This document shows positions 1 through 13,093 of a DNA stretch of 64,000 nt, piece after piece (within the stretch, counting starts at the first letter, position 1; the number at the start of each line of letters is the position of its first letter). Position numbers and translations under genes: made by a program. The DNA is from Verpa conica (lineage: Eukaryota; Ascomycota; Pezizomycetes; Pezizales; Morchellaceae): positions 1,178,001-1,242,000 of the forward strand of contig JAUFSD010000007.1 in the NCBI GenBank assembly GCA_033030425.1, in the 5' to 3' direction. Below the pieces are notes generated by a model, which saw only the letters and a list, made by a program, of their open reading frames with translations, ran no database searches and was not told the DNA's origin.

Positions 1-46
1 CAACACGACCTCCCTCAAAAACACCCACTGCCACCCCCCCCCACAA

Positions 47-1665
47 ATGGCATCACTCGAGCCGTCCCCTCCAAAACGTCTGAAAATATCTCCACAACAA
101 TCTCGCCAGAGGCCGCAAAGTCCTTCTAAACTCCCCATTCGCAATGGGTCCACAGTCGATCGCACAAGGGGGGCACTACACCGTTCCCCAGCCAGGCAAA
201 GGATTCCACAGCGCTCGGAGCGTAAGACTAACGGCGCAAGTGCTAATGAATCAATGGATGGAATCGGTAAATTGAACTTTGGCACAAGGGACGGGGGTGC
301 TGGTGGGAGGTTCCGTAGAGCCGGAGGTCGACTATCACAGTCTCCAGCACGGAGGCATTCTTTCTTCAACGACCCTAATGCTGGATCAAGCGTACCACGG
401 ATAGACAACCTAGGTCAAGGAGACGAATCCATAGTGATCGGAGATGAGAGATCTTCGCCGACAGAGAAGCTACACAAGGCCCGGAAACCAATTAAGGAGA
501 AGGAGGCTCCAAAGAAAATACCACGGCCCAAGAGTCCTGAGAAGGAGATAGTGGTACCGGAGGTCGTAAATACCGAGAATGAGGCCCTGAGGAAGCTCAT
601 TGAGACGCAGATTAACGCGCTAAGGATGGAGGTGGAAGGTCTACAGGCAGAGGTGCGGAAGGAAGAGGCGAGAGTTGAGAGAGAGGCAAGAAATACCCCG
701 AAGATGGGAGAGAGCGATCTGGAATCTATAGTTAAACAGCTACTTTCTGCCAACGACACCTCACATACTGCTCTCCCACCACTTTCCTCCCTCGCCTCCC
801 TCGACAATCCTGAAATACCTTCTGCAAAACCATTGAAGTCATTTGACCCGCTGCCCGAACTTAGCGCTTTCCACTGTCTCACTTTCACATCCACCTCTAC
901 TACTATCGTTACCACTCCCGAGCCCTCAGACGACGATATAACTATAGTGCTCCCTCCACCAGATAACCCAGACTCACTAAACCTCCTCCAACGCCACTCT
1001 ACCACTGGCTATGCTTTAAATCGCCTTCTATTCTTTAGTCTTACATTCACAGTCGCTGCAAAAGACTGGACTGTACAACACATTACATACGAACTCTCAC
1101 CCTGGGCTCGACGGGAACTTGGGGGCTCCCTATCACATGCAGCAGAGGAGGGGAATATTAATACCGTACTATACGCTCTGTCGAGCTACACTACACTCGC
1201 AAAAAAGCGCGCATCTGTATTTGCACGATTATGCCAGGCCTTCCCACACCTATTACCTGTATTTGCACCTAGAAAGGGTAATGGGGGGAAGCCGACGAGG
1301 AGGGAAATTGTGCCATGGCTTGGGACATCTATTCTCAGGTTCAGGACAAGAGTGCCGGGGGAGCCAGATGGATCCACACATACGGAAACAGAGGGGCAGG
1401 TAGAGCTGGTAATAAGTTGGGATATCAGCCTAGACGAAGGGGGAGAGGCGGAGAGTATAGTTGCTGCGGACGTTAGGCTGCCGATTTATTGTAAGTTGAT
1501 CTTTGAGAAAGAGGAATGAGGCATAGGTTAATTTTTATATGAACAGACACTGAGGCAGACGAGCTGGAGAGTTTTAAGAAGGTTGGGGAGACGTTCAACT
1601 TACTCGTGAAAGAAAGGGGGGTATTTGAAGGCGCCAAGTGTGTAGTTGAGTTGGTTTTTCAGTGA
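47..1665 (+). CDS. CENP-P/Ctf19-like inner kinetochore protein
   Basis: Two exons, 47-1490 and 1547-1665, separated by a 56-bp GTAAGT...ACAG intron; the product is 520 aa. Without splicing the frame stops at 1519; splicing adds a conserved-looking tail beginning YTEADELESFKKVGETF. The first 170 residues are basic, Ser/Pro-rich and probably disordered (several SPxR/K motifs), followed by a short coiled coil (about residues 180-215). The globular part, from about 275, resembles CENP-P of the CCAN/COMA complex: an SPWARRELG segment, then a helix ending in AKKRASVFARL. CENP-P (Ctf19 in yeast) pairs with CENP-O through RWD domains at centromeres. The family call rests on remembered sequence patterns and not on a search; another RWD kinetochore subunit (CENP-O/Mcm21) is the main alternative. 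The gene begins just 46 bp inside the window. Confidence 0.55.
1491..1546 (+). other. Intron of the CENP-P-like gene
   Basis: The donor GTAAGT follows codon TAT plus one base and the acceptor is ACAG. Splicing removes an in-frame stop and opens 38 further codons of plausible protein. Confidence 0.7.
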
Positions 1666-4600
1666 TCTGTGAACTTGTATCCCCTAGACACCTCGGCTGA
1701 TGGTCATGGTGATTGATTTGCCACGGGTAATATTGCATTGGTTTGTTAATGGGTGCGACCTTTACTTTGATTTCTTTTTTCTCTACAGGAGTTACGGATG
1801 GCGTTCGATGCGATTTCTTGGGACGGGGGGATTTTTCGCCTTGTAGATTATTCTAGTGTGGTAGTACGTATATAGTACCGCTGGATTGTATAGTACTTAG
1901 GATACCTGTTTACTCTGTAGTAGACCTCTATCTTATATGAGGAACGTATATTAATTAAAGGTCAAGATGTAGGTTGGTGTACGTCTATAGTTCTAATCTT
2001 TGTTTATATTCAGTAACTTGACTAAACAAACCTAGTGGGAAAGAGTGGGGGGCGCCACTTAAACAACCTAGGACCAAGATTTCACCGAGTGATAACTTAT
2101 GATCCTTTATGTGAATGAATCATAAATACATGAAGCCCTAAGGATAAGATATTCATGGTCTTAAGTATGCAGTGGAATTTACATTTTTGCGGTCACTAGG
2201 GCCATAGAAATTACATATATTGTTCCCCCAATATCCCTTCCACATGTGATAGAAACAAAGAGGCTATTACCCAGGAAAGTGAATAAAAGAGTCATTTCTC
2301 CTGTTAGATTCTTTCTACCAAGTACATCCTCAATAGGTTTGGTGTTAATTCTATATAATGAGTGATAACAAGCACTACGATCATGTACTACTTGTACAAG
2401 ACAATCATATCCCAGCTTATCTAGGCTCGGGAATGATACTACTACATGAGCCTATACAACTATAAATACTATACGACAGATTATAGAGCCTTTTGGCTAG
2501 TGGTATGGGCTACATAGCTAGTAGTTTTAACAATGCTTAAGACTGGTGTATTGATGATTCTTTATATGCTCTAGTTTTACGTCGGTTGACCCCGGTCCTC
2601 TTGACATTGGGATCTTGCTAATGATATAAGTTATACTTGTATATATGTTTCTAGTATCTTCTCTTGGGGCCTATTATATGAGCTGTTTTTTTTGACTGGG
2701 TCCTGGGTGTGTCGTTCGCCCCCAGCTACTCAAGATATTAACTACCACCCAAGTAGGCGCCGCGTTAAACGCGCTTCCGTTATGAATTTAAAGACCATAG
2801 GTGAAATTTGAGACGAAAAGTGATATAGGGGCGGGGCAGTGATCTACGAGGCAGATGTGTTGGGCCGTGGCTGATAGACATTGAACTGGTGGTCTGGAGA
2901 GAAACACGTGGACCCAGACCTCTAGCTACAGAATCAGGAAAACGTGTCCGTGAAACAGTTAGCTTGTGCGGTCGAGAAAGAGCCCCCACTTTGTATTAAG
3001 AAACATATTTATGTTTAGCTGCCCAGAATACAGCGGATTCTCAGTGATGGTGGTGTGAAACCTTGATCCCAGTATCACCACAATCAATTATTTCCAAGGG
3101 CTCAACGTATGCGTACAGCAGGGATAAGTAGGTGGTGTGTTGTTTAAGCATCTATTTACCCACGTGAATTTCATCTGATTATTACACGAATTGAATTGAT
3201 GTCTTAGTTATTCTTATTCCAGGCCTTGGTCTATCGAGTTGAAGACAAGCGCTGGAGAGAATATCTTTAAAGATGGTTTTACCCGGCCATTTGTTAGACT
3301 TAGAGATGACATGACCATGTAAGCTTGTAGAAAACGGCCTATGTATCAGCTATATACACCGTTCTAGTAGTCTTATCTCTTACTGTCTTTAGTTTATGCA
3401 AACTACAAGTAATTTTTGCTTCCCTTACTGTTTTGCCCGTTGGTCATTTCCAATTGCAACACTGACTCAGGCCTGAGTCCGGCTCGAGTTATGCGCTGTG
3501 CACAGATTCTCCGATGCTATAGTCTCATGGTCGGGGCTTACTGCTACCTTGCGTATCTTAAGTGAGTATTCTCCGAGATGGGTCGAGCCTGTGAGAATTA
3601 AGTAGAGCAATCTACAGTTGGCCGGTTACTGGGTTCAACGCCTCAGCGGAAGACTAGAAGGAATTAATGCTAGACGGCGAACACCGACGTTTCGTCTCAG
3701 TTCACTTAGTTCTAGAAGAACCATGTTTGTGTCTTAAGTATTCTCCGGAAGTAGGCGTAGAGCCCTGGATTATTTGAAATGTTATATTTCTCCGCGGGAG
3801 CTATGACTGTTCTAATATGATGTAGTAACGGGAACAGCCGTTGCATTAACAAGGTTTTGGATCTTGGGTCATATAACGCCACTGAATCAGATAGATCACA
3901 TATGGATCATAATATGATAAGATCGAAGAGGTAGGAACACATTAGGGTGCATCATAAAGTTGGTGGCGATGTTTTTTTTTTTTTTCAGGACAAGGGTTCT
4001 CCATCTTACACCATAGGTCTTAATACTCGGGATATCGCGTGGATTGAGAAATGGCTACTGGTGACCCTGTATGAGTAATCAAATGTAGCCGTCAGGGGTA
4101 ATGGATCAAAGCGCTGAAACTTTGGTGCAATTTGTATTACATTCCCGATACTGGAGTTTATAGTCTTTACGCCATAGAGCGTACTTGTCCACCAGGGATG
4201 AACCAGAAAACCGGGAGGTAATAATTTGTATGGTAGAATACCTATGCACAACGTACGCCACACCTACAAAATTGACTCCCCTGTTTTCTGGCTCTTACCC
4301 AGGAGTACAAGTATATGTGCTGCGGGTACGATTTGGTAGCATAAGTCAGTGAAACCATGTGTTTTGGATACCACTATATTCATAGCGTGAAGTTGTAAAT
4401 GTGTATATATAGAGTATAGGGCGCTAAACCAATCTAGCTTTGAAATTCAGATTGAGTAAGGGGATTTTGTTTTAATATCACAGGGCCAGAACATTCACTG
4501 GCTGATAAAGAAGTAATCCGAAGCTAGGAATCGGGGCCCAAGATCCTTGCCTCGTGGTGGATCAAATAAGCTAAATCCTAATGCTAGTTCCGCCCTCAGG

Positions 4601-4856
4601 AATGGATATATAATTTACCCTTTAATTTATAGCAACAGCAGTAACAATAGGAATTATATTCAGGGTAGGATCCCAGATCCGTGACTATATAACATAAATA
4701 GAAAAATAGAAAAATAGGAAGAAAAAACATCAGTCCATACCCATGCCTATACTTATAGAAGGAAATATAGACAAAGTAAAGCCATCATAAATACGAAAGC
4801 CATATAAGCAAAATATAGCACAATATAAACAAGAGTATTGTATCGAATAAAATAAA
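1666..4856. other. Intergenic, AT-rich, no gene recognised
   Basis: This 3.2-kb stretch holds only short open frames without recognisable domains. There is a poly-T run of 14 near 3971. Specifically, no MOSC domain is visible in the 3 kb downstream of the minus-strand Moco-sulfurase-like gene. Confidence 0.6.
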
Positions 4857-6452
4857 TCAAAAATGCCTATCCCCACAAAGCATCCGGACTGCCCGGCCTC
4901 GGCGTGCCTTCCATGTTGTGTTATTCTTTTCAATATACTCACTTTTGATGAAATCTAAGAATTTTAACACGTCTTCAAGAGTTGACATAGCACCTAGTGA
5001 CACCCTAACTGCTCCGGTTGGTTTCCCGTTCATAACATCGTGCTCATCACCACAGATATGACCATCCTTGAAATTCTTCTCCATCTCTTCTCCTGAAAGC
5101 CCACAGAAGTAGGCAACACCTCCAGGATTACAATGCCCACCTGTACGAATGTGGATACCCCTCTCTGCTGCCGCAAATTCAACACCCGAATAGCCGATCC
5201 ACTCACCAGAGTCTGATCGGAGGTTAAATGTTATTACTGGGCCCTGAGCATGAGTATTCGAATATTCGTGTTCGCTATAAAGATCAACAACTCTGACGCC
5301 AGTTTTCGGGTGTACCAGCATCGACAACCGGGCTGTCAAGAATGCCGCGAGTGATGATGTGTGAAGTGAGATATTTGCAAAGCTTCCGAACAACTTCATA
5401 TGACACGTAATGGCATGTCCTAGCGCAATTATAGAGTGGAAGGCACAGGTGCCATCCTCGAGGAAATCGTGTGGATGTCCATGGAGCTTTTTAGCTTTCC
5501 AATCCGTGTGTGCAATAAGAGAGTCGACTGTGCCACCACCGAAGTAGCGACGATATTCAAGGATTTTGGCAGATTTACGGCGAACAATAAGGGCGCCGAG
5601 GTTTGGGAAGCCAAACATCTTGTAAAAACTTAAAGACATGAAGTCAGGCGCCGTGGAAGGATCGCTGAGATCAATAGGCTTGGTCATCGCAAGAGCAGCC
5701 GCGTCAAAGAGAGAGTAATAATTTCTGTGACGGCGGCGAAGAAGGCTAGACCAACTGTTTTGTGGGAGCCGACGACCAGAGAAGTTTGATTGCCCTGGCC
5801 AGGCAAAGAGACCAATTTCGGTGTCTCCAGCTAGAGAGCAAATCTTCTCCGTAGCAATCCAGCTATCGGCTTCATTGTCGGACAGGAAACACTGAGAGGA
5901 TCTTGCAAGTTCTCGAATACCAACAAGGGATGTGTGAACGTCTCGATGAAATTTATATTCGAATCCGCCAGGGTGACCAGCAAAGCCATCTCCTACAAGC
6001 TTGATTGCAGCAGTAGCATTGGCACAGAAGACGACATCGTACTCTGCTGGGTCAGCTTTGAAGAGCTCCAGGACTCGGATGCGGACAGACTCTATGCGGC
6101 TGGAGGCCAAGCTTGAGGATGGGTTATGAGAGTGCGGGTTTCCGTAGAGGTTTTTTCGGAGGTCTGTAGAGAAAGCCTTTACAAGGGAGCTACTGTATAA
6201 AGTCGTACCGCTGTGGTCGAGGTAGGTTGTGTCTAGTAGTAGTATTAGTAGTAGTATTAGCTTGGTACATCAGAGAAAGAATAACAAGTTGATATTAGAA
6301 TGGTAATATCTAGGAAGTAGATGGAGTGAAAATTATTGAAGTTTTATTTTCTCACCTCGAAGCTGGGGGTACTCCTCTTTTCTTATCTTCTCGACCCGAG
6401 GATTATAGCCTTGTTCAACTAAGGCACGCCTTCTTGAGAATGGAGCTTGCAT
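4857..6452 (-). CDS. Moco sulfurase-like class V aminotransferase, no MOSC domain
   Basis: Two exons on the minus strand, 6356-6452 and 4857-6232, flanking a 123-bp intron (GTGAG...CTAG); the product is 490 aa. The short first exon supplies the start MQAPFSRR and the typical KIRKEEYPQLR lead-in; exon 2 opens with DTTYLDHSGTTLY, the hallmark of the MOCOS/ABA3/HxB NifS-like domain. PLP contacts are visible: Asp209 in FDAAAL and the Schiff-base lysine 237 in SFYKMFG. The candidate persulfide cysteine is Cys400 in RTGGHCNPGG. Canonical Moco sulfurase transfers sulfur from L-cysteine to the molybdenum cofactor of xanthine dehydrogenase and aldehyde oxidase and is about 800 aa, with a C-terminal MOSC domain. 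Here the protein ends after the lyase domain, so it is either a stand-alone paralogue or a reduced enzyme. The substrate is not established. Confidence 0.85.
6233..6355 (-). other. Intron of the Moco sulfurase-like gene
   Basis: The donor is GTGAG after codon CGA plus G. The acceptor end carries two copies of an ACTACTACTAAT-type triplet tract that also supplies CTAAT branch-like sites, ending in TAG. The joined codon is Asp33. Confidence 0.8.
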
Positions 6453-9400
6453 TATATCTACTGTGTATAGATATTGTAAGTTAAAGGTACTGTTCTGCAA
6501 GTCGATGCACAGGAAGTTAAGTGGTTCTGGGTTAAAATGTAGTCAGTTTATATTGAATGCCTTACCCTTTACCGGGGAGTCATCATACTTATATATATTT
6601 TCAGCCCACTCTCGAAGAGACAAATAGAGTATGTCTGTCACAGCTGGGAAACATGACAGCAATTGCCCGTGGTCGGAAAAAATGACCTATTTCCAGTCAA
6701 CAAGTCGTAATCCACAAGATTTACTGGAATGCATGACAAAGAAGCTAGACCGCGGCGCCTGAACTCTCAGTACGACCCACCAGATTTATTTTTCCTCACC
6801 GCAAAATTACCCTTCTGGTGTTGATTAACCCTAATCCGCTACTAGACACATGAGTATCCATCGAAGCTGGTCCTGTGAGGGTGTGGGAAGATCAGAACCA
6901 AACTGAGGTTTGTTGTCCGAATTTTCATATCTCGATTGATTCTTTGGCCTTTGGATTATAATCCTCATCAAACATCTGGAACATACACCCACCAAGGAAC
7001 AACCATTAGTAAACTCAGCTAAATTCTTGATCACCCGCATCATTTCATTCGGTTAATTACTCTGTGATTAGTTTCTTTTGGCTTCTTTCTTTTTCCAATA
7101 CAAACTAAGGGATACTTGTGAGCAAGCCTCAATATTGCATGGACGTCATCTTGTGTGTGTGGAGATACAAGGCAGCGTGTGTTCCTGAGGCGAAGGGTGA
7201 GATTCCCAGCAACATCACAGACATGTCACACATGATTGCGGCGGTGGTAAGCTATTCACACAGCCTGTGAAACATATCGGGTTGGGTATTCTCTGATGAG
7301 TGTTTTACTAAGTGCGGATTTTAGGTTTCTTAAACTTTACCAGTAAATGCCTCTGTTTCTCTTGCGATCGAGGCGGTCCCTAGGTTCTAGACTGCTTAGA
7401 AGGGTGTAGTCTAGTCATTTTCACAGACCCATGCAATACCTAGCATGGCGATATACTTTAAGAATTCCTCATTTGGTATATTCATAGATTTGAAGGGAAG
7501 GTTCTTGATTGATCCTGTCAAGTACAATATTAATTATCTAAACTTTTTAGTGTTAAATCAATCATATGGGCCATACCTTTATGTATGTACAAACCAGCAA
7601 GAATGCCGGTAGTCTACTGCTAGAATAGAGTTTTTGCACAGCACACCACCCATCTCCTGTGCGTCTTCCCGTCACCCGGGGGGTAATATGATGTGCAGCT
7701 TTTGCGCCCCAATAAGCCACTGTGCACCGACATCAGACGCTTCGGTCAATAAGTAGCGCGGCACTTGCTCGCTTATCACCAGCGCTTAAATGTCGATCTT
7801 GGTGCCATGAATGGAGATTAGAACCTAATGACATGAATTCTCGATATGGCCAATCTTCAAGTTCCTCACAAACATTTAGCTAGTTGGGATCGGTATGAGA
7901 TTCCCCGGAAGCGAAGCCCTGATTCAGAGAGTCTCAAAGTTTCGGACGAACGAATCTTTGTTTCGGCAGCTGAAATCTGGTTTATAAAATGCCATGTGGG
8001 TTTCTTAAGGCGAGGGCCCAAAGGTGATCAATCGCGCCTCGGAATTCGGGATGCCCGGCTGTCCAGATCTATCATCTCACGTAGCACGCGGCTGTGAGAC
8101 TTATTACTCTGATATCAACTGAATCAGAGTTCGGTCAGGCGGGTTTATATGTCCTAGGCAAACTCGCTCGATCCGGTATCCCTGAGTTCCTAGTTCGGGT
8201 GATTTAATGGTTTTTGGTTATGATGCCGGATCAGCCTTCACCCAAGTTCAGCCATCTACAGGGTGTTTGACTCTTTCGAGAAAATCAGACCTGTCAAAAG
8301 TTAGAAAGGGAATACCCATGGGTGGTAAAGTTCTCTTTTGGGTGATGATGTACACAGGGTTCCCAAGTGCCGGGATGAGATACGGCTGTATTTACTCTAA
8401 GGGCCCAACTAGTGAGTTACGACGACCTGAACTATCAATGGCACTGCTATCATACTAAACCAATTGTTTCCCAAGTCTGGTCATATACATCCCGCACTTC
8501 GAGACCTTACTAAATTCCAAAAGGTTAGAAGACCCAGGAATGAGGAAACAATCGATAAATCTATGGTGGTGGTGATGTACGCAAGCAATACGCAATAGCC
8601 GGAATGAAAATTAGCCACCTTCACGTTGTCACGTTATTACCCAGCTAGCTAACTAAATCGCATGCAATAGCCCGTAACTATGTCTGGCCTGATCGACTTG
8701 AGATTAGTAGCAACCAACCAGCTTTTCGAAGTTTTGTACCGGCAACGAGAGAACAACCAGCTCACGCACCGTGATTCTCATTATCCGGAAAATCTCGGTA
8801 TATCTTTAAGGTTGGAGGGGTGTTAAAGCTACCTTCAGCTCTTATTTTATCAACTTGTACTCACATGTGTAGCTGGGGTTTTGCAAGGAGCTCTGGTTCT
8901 TGGGTGTCAAAATGACCGCCGATTGGAGCCTACAATTAGAATCACATGCGTCGACATCGGTACCTGCGTCACTCTAATCAATCGCCGGTCGAGAATCGTG
9001 ATGTATAACTTTCAGCAGAGCAAGTATTTCGAGATCTCAAGGCAGTGAGCAGCTGCAGGAAACATGTATGTATGACGGGACTACCCAGGATTTTAACAGG
9101 GATTATATCGCCGTTCCCCCCAACTCGAGTTAAGCGTGGGATGCGGACCAGCACAGGCTTGTCTCCATTCGAGCAGTGGGGTGTGGGGAGCGAGCAGGTG
9201 ACCAGTTAGGATTTGGGCTACGCAGGGACCACAGGTGTCAAACATCTCGCTTGCTGCAGAAAGTTGCATTTATGGAAACCATGATTGACCAGCTCCGAGA
9301 AGCCAAAAGAGCTCGCGAATCGAACAGGTTACAAAAATGCGAGATGGAGTGGGTCGGTAATGGTACCGACACAGTGATGTTCCTGGTCTTAACTTTCGGA

Positions 9401-9690
9401 AGGCAGGGTTAGGGGCGCCCCTTTATCGATACGATAAGGCCAAGTCTCTGCTTCTTCGTTTGGGCTAACCTCAACCGATCACGAGAGTGATAGAGTACTG
9501 GCTCATAGCGAGTCTGCCACTTGAGAAAGAGCTCTGAGGGATTTGTCAGTCACTCCCCTCAGAAATGATGAGGGATTGGGTTGTTGGCAACAGAGATTAG
9601 GCGGGGTGTGTGTGCGAGTGGTGGTCTGTCGGTATGGGAAGTGCTAGATTTCTTCCATCCGCAGCACTGCACGGACAGCCGCATGTTGAT
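6453..9690. other. Intergenic, no gene recognised
   Basis: This 3.2-kb spacer separates the divergent Moco-sulfurase-like gene and beta-tubulin. It contains several open frames of 60-85 codons (for example 7846-8097, 8207-8458 and 9176-9412), none with a recognisable domain or splice-extendable context. I treat it as noncoding. Confidence 0.55.
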
Positions 9691-9691
9691 T

Positions 9692-9822
9692 TTTTCCCAC
9701 GTCCCTTCCCGTCGTCTCTCATCCCCGTCCGCCACCACACCTCCTTCCTTCCCTTCCATCATCCTCCATCCTTCATCCTTTATCCTTCATACCCTTTACT
9801 TTTCCATCTTCATCCTCCTAAC
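9692..9822 (+). promoter_or_regulatory. Pyrimidine-rich leader of the beta-tubulin gene
   Basis: About 130 bp of strongly CT-rich sequence (repeated CTTCC, CATCC, CCTTC) end roughly 75 bp before the tubulin ATG at 9899. Such tracts are common in promoters and 5' leaders of highly expressed fungal genes. The function here is inferred from position and composition only. Confidence 0.5.
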
Positions 9823-9898
9823 GACCTCACGAAGCTCCCGGGTTTTTGCTCTACACCTTGTATCCAGTTTCTCTCCGTGATTACTAGTCCTTATAAAA

Positions 9899-11816
9899 AT
9901 GCGTGAAATCGTACTGTCCCCCTGTTCCTCGATATCATGGGCTCGAAGTTTATCTAGTTTGATTGCTAACATAAACTCAAATAAAGGTTCATCTCCAAAC
10001 TGGCCAATGTGTAAGATCCGACTTTTGTGCAATACGTTCTCTATTTTTTTCCCTTCGTGCTCCTAACATCTTTATCTATAGGGTAACCAAATTGGTAGCG
10101 CCTTCTGGTATGTATAATACCTTTTATTTTTCTAGAAATCTGTTCGGTTTATAAGGGGTGTAAATAGCTAATCTAGTATATTGAATATAGGCAAACTATC
10201 GGTGGTGAGCATGGTCTTGATGGATCAGGAGTGTAAGTTACTAAACCTATCTTATCTCATAACAGTTTAATTCAATCGAATTTTTCTAATATGTTTCTTT
10301 AGATACAATGGAACAAGCGATCTCCAGCTTGAGCGTATGAGTGTCTACTTCAATGAGGTGAGAAAATATACCCCTTTATTTTTTTTGAGTATAGCTCATG
10401 TAAGTTAGGCTTCTGGTAACAAATATGTTCCTCGTGCTGTTCTTGTTGATCTTGAACCCGGCACCATGGATGCTGTTCGTGCCGGTCCTTTTGGCCAATT
10501 ATTCCGCCCCGACAACTTTGTATATGGCCAATCTGGCGCTGGTAACAACTGGGCCAAGGGACATTACACCGAGGGTGCCGAGCTCGTAGACCAGGTCTTG
10601 GATGTTGTTCGTCGTGAAGCTGAAGGGTGTGATTGTCTCCAAGGCTTTCAAATCACCCATTCCCTTGGTGGTGGAACTGGTGCTGGTATGGGAACCTTAC
10701 TCATCAGCAAGATTCGTGAGGAGTTTCCCGACAGAATGATGGCCACTTTCTCGGTTGTCCCTTCACCTAAGGTTTCCGATACCGTCGTTGAGCCGTATAA
10801 TGCCACTTTGTCAGTCCATCAGTTGGGTAAGTCTATCTGATCCTAAATCTGATAACCAGGTACTGACCATAGACCTAGTTGAAAACTCTGATGAAACTTT
10901 TTGTATTGACAATGAGGCCCTCTACGATATCTGCATGCGAACGCTTAAGCTCGCCACTCCTTCGTATGGTGATCTTAACCACCTTGTGTCCGCCGTCATG
11001 TCTGGTGTGACAACATGTCTTCGTTTCCCTGGTCAGCTTAACTCTGATCTCCGCAAATTGGCTGTTAATATGGTTCCTTTCCCCCGTCTCCATTTCTTCA
11101 TGGTCGGATTTGCGCCCCTCACTTCGCGTGGTGCCCACTCCTTCCGTGCAACTACAGTCCCAGAACTCGCCCAACAAATGTTTGACCCTAGGAACATGAT
11201 GGCTGCGCCTGATTTCCGGAACGGCCGTTTCCTCACTTGCGCTACTTTCTTGTAAGTTTTACTTAATTGTCCTATTGTAGAACCATACTAATATTCCTTA
11301 AGCCGCGGGAAGGTCTCCATGAAGGAGGTTGAGGACCAGATGCGCAACATCCAGACTAAGAGCTCTAGCTACTTTGTTGAGTGGATTCCGAACAATGTCC
11401 AGACCGCACTCTGCTCCATCCCCCCCAGAGGGTTGAAAATGAGCTCCACCTTTATCGGAAACTCGACCAGTATCCAAGAGATGTTCAAGCGTATTGGCGA
11501 CCAATTCATTGTCATGTTTAGGAGAAAGGCTTTCTTGCATTGGTATACTGGAGAGGGAATGGACGAGATGGAATTTAGTAGGCTTTAACCACTCCCCGTC
11601 TGCCCAGCTTAATCCAAGACTAACCCCTTTCTACCTATAGCCGAGGCCGAGTCCAACATGAATGACTTAGTTGCTGAGTACCAGCAATATCAGGATGCCA
11701 CAATCTCTGTAAGCCAAAGAACATCCTTTATGTTTCTCATAGCAGTACTAACCTTGATTATATAGGATGGCGAGGAAGAGACATATGATGAAGAGCTTCC
11801 AGCGGAGGAGGCTTAA
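9899..11816 (+). CDS. TUB2: Beta-tubulin
   Basis: Ten exons: 9899-9910, 9987-10010, 10082-10107, 10191-10232, 10303-10357, 10409-10826, 10879-11251, 11303-11577, 11641-11708 and 11766-11816. They encode 447 aa, the usual fungal length. The protein starts [17 protein letters not shown] and has the tubulin signature [10 protein letters not shown] and a DEELPAEEA acidic tail. It forms alpha/beta heterodimers that polymerise into microtubules and binds GTP at the exchangeable site. Five introns lie within the first 160 coding bases, and the first two exons are only 12 and 24 nt. Residues linked to benzimidazole resistance in other fungi are all wild-type: His6, Tyr50, Phe167, Glu198 and Phe200, so a sensitive genotype is predicted. 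The exon 6/7 junction uses the second AG (CCTAG), which restores the invariant HQLVENSDE. Confidence 0.98.
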
Positions 11817-13068
11817 ATCCTTGCAGGTTACTTTAATACAATTACATATGAGTATTATAGTTGAGAACAGATCTTGCATTGGGAGTGGATGTGGAAAGAG
11901 TGGCAATTTTCTTCGTTGTGTCGGAATTTGAAGGTATACCAGTCACTTTAATGGAACAAATACGGTGGTTACGGATGGTTTAAAACAGTTATGGAAAAGA
12001 GTGATGCTCCATAGTCTTGACTAATTTCAAATGTGTGCATTGCTTTATTATTCTGGCCATTAAAGTCTTGTGAAGGCTCGTAATTTGATAAATTAGATAG
12101 CCTTGGTGAAGTGACTGACACCCGGGGTTAAACGTGTTTTTGTAGAATTCACTGTAAGCTAAAAGTGCTAAGACCCTTTAGGAGGTATCCACGACTTCTA
12201 AAAGTTACAATCGAGTGATAATCTATGATATAATGGTCTAGTAAGGTTCTTATAACCTAATAAATGCTATGTTTTAACTTTAATACTAGATATTTAAATG
12301 GATCTGTGGGTAATTTATGTATTATATGTAAAGTGTTTCCCTCAATCAATACTGTTCTGCGACCTACATGCAGCTCCCGGCTGAAAGGCTGTAGTCCCCC
12401 AAACCTACCAATTATTGAGATTCTAAGTGTGGGTCTCCCCCACATTGTGTAGAGTACACTGAATCCACCTCCATAGGCTTGTGCCTCGGTATAAGTTCCA
12501 AACCTCGGGTCGGCTTTCGCCCCCGTGCCGACGACAATGAAACTATTGATGGAAATATGTGGAATTATCTATTACCTGCAACGTGGCTTTCCTTATTTAA
12601 GGATTGATTTAACCCTCAAGATGTCCTAGCCATAGCCTAGAAGGCTCAGCTCCAGTGTAAAGAGACCGAGATCTTGGCGCCGGTGTTAACATCTCCACTT
12701 AAGAAAACTTTCCAAGCCTTGATTATCACGATGTCAACACCAGACTTGCCAATATCGATTTTGGAAAAGTTTGATATCTTCCGTGCCCTCTTCAGCACCA
12801 GTATGTTGGTGATATGCGTCAGTTAAGATAATAAAAAGCTAATTGTAGCCTCGCAGTAGCTGTAGCTGGCTATACCTGTCTTACCGCTGTATTTCGAGGG
12901 CCGGATGGGGCTGTAACTTGGGCACGCGAGGTCTTCACTCGTGTTATAAGGCACCAGGGAGATTCTCTGTCTCTGACGCAACGACGGTAAGTCTGATATC
13001 TAAGGTTCCCTATATGAGTTTTCGTAACTGTCCCGAAGAGCGGATAACTGAACACAACTTGGAACTAG
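11817..13068. other. Intergenic, no gene recognised
   Basis: This spacer lies downstream of beta-tubulin. It begins with the tubulin 3' UTR; open frames at 12257-12452 on both strands mirror each other and look like chance. No RNA gene or repeat was recognised. Confidence 0.5.
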
Positions 13069-13093
13069 ATGGCTCCGTCCGAGTACTGGGGTT

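Noticed and set aside
4006..4263. Minus-strand frame downstream of the Moco sulfurase-like gene as a MOSC exon
   Set aside because: No MOSC motifs and no compatible splice sites to the upstream gene.
9559..10032. Frames on both strands in the tubulin 5' region
   Set aside because: They arise from the pyrimidine-rich leader and the first tubulin introns.
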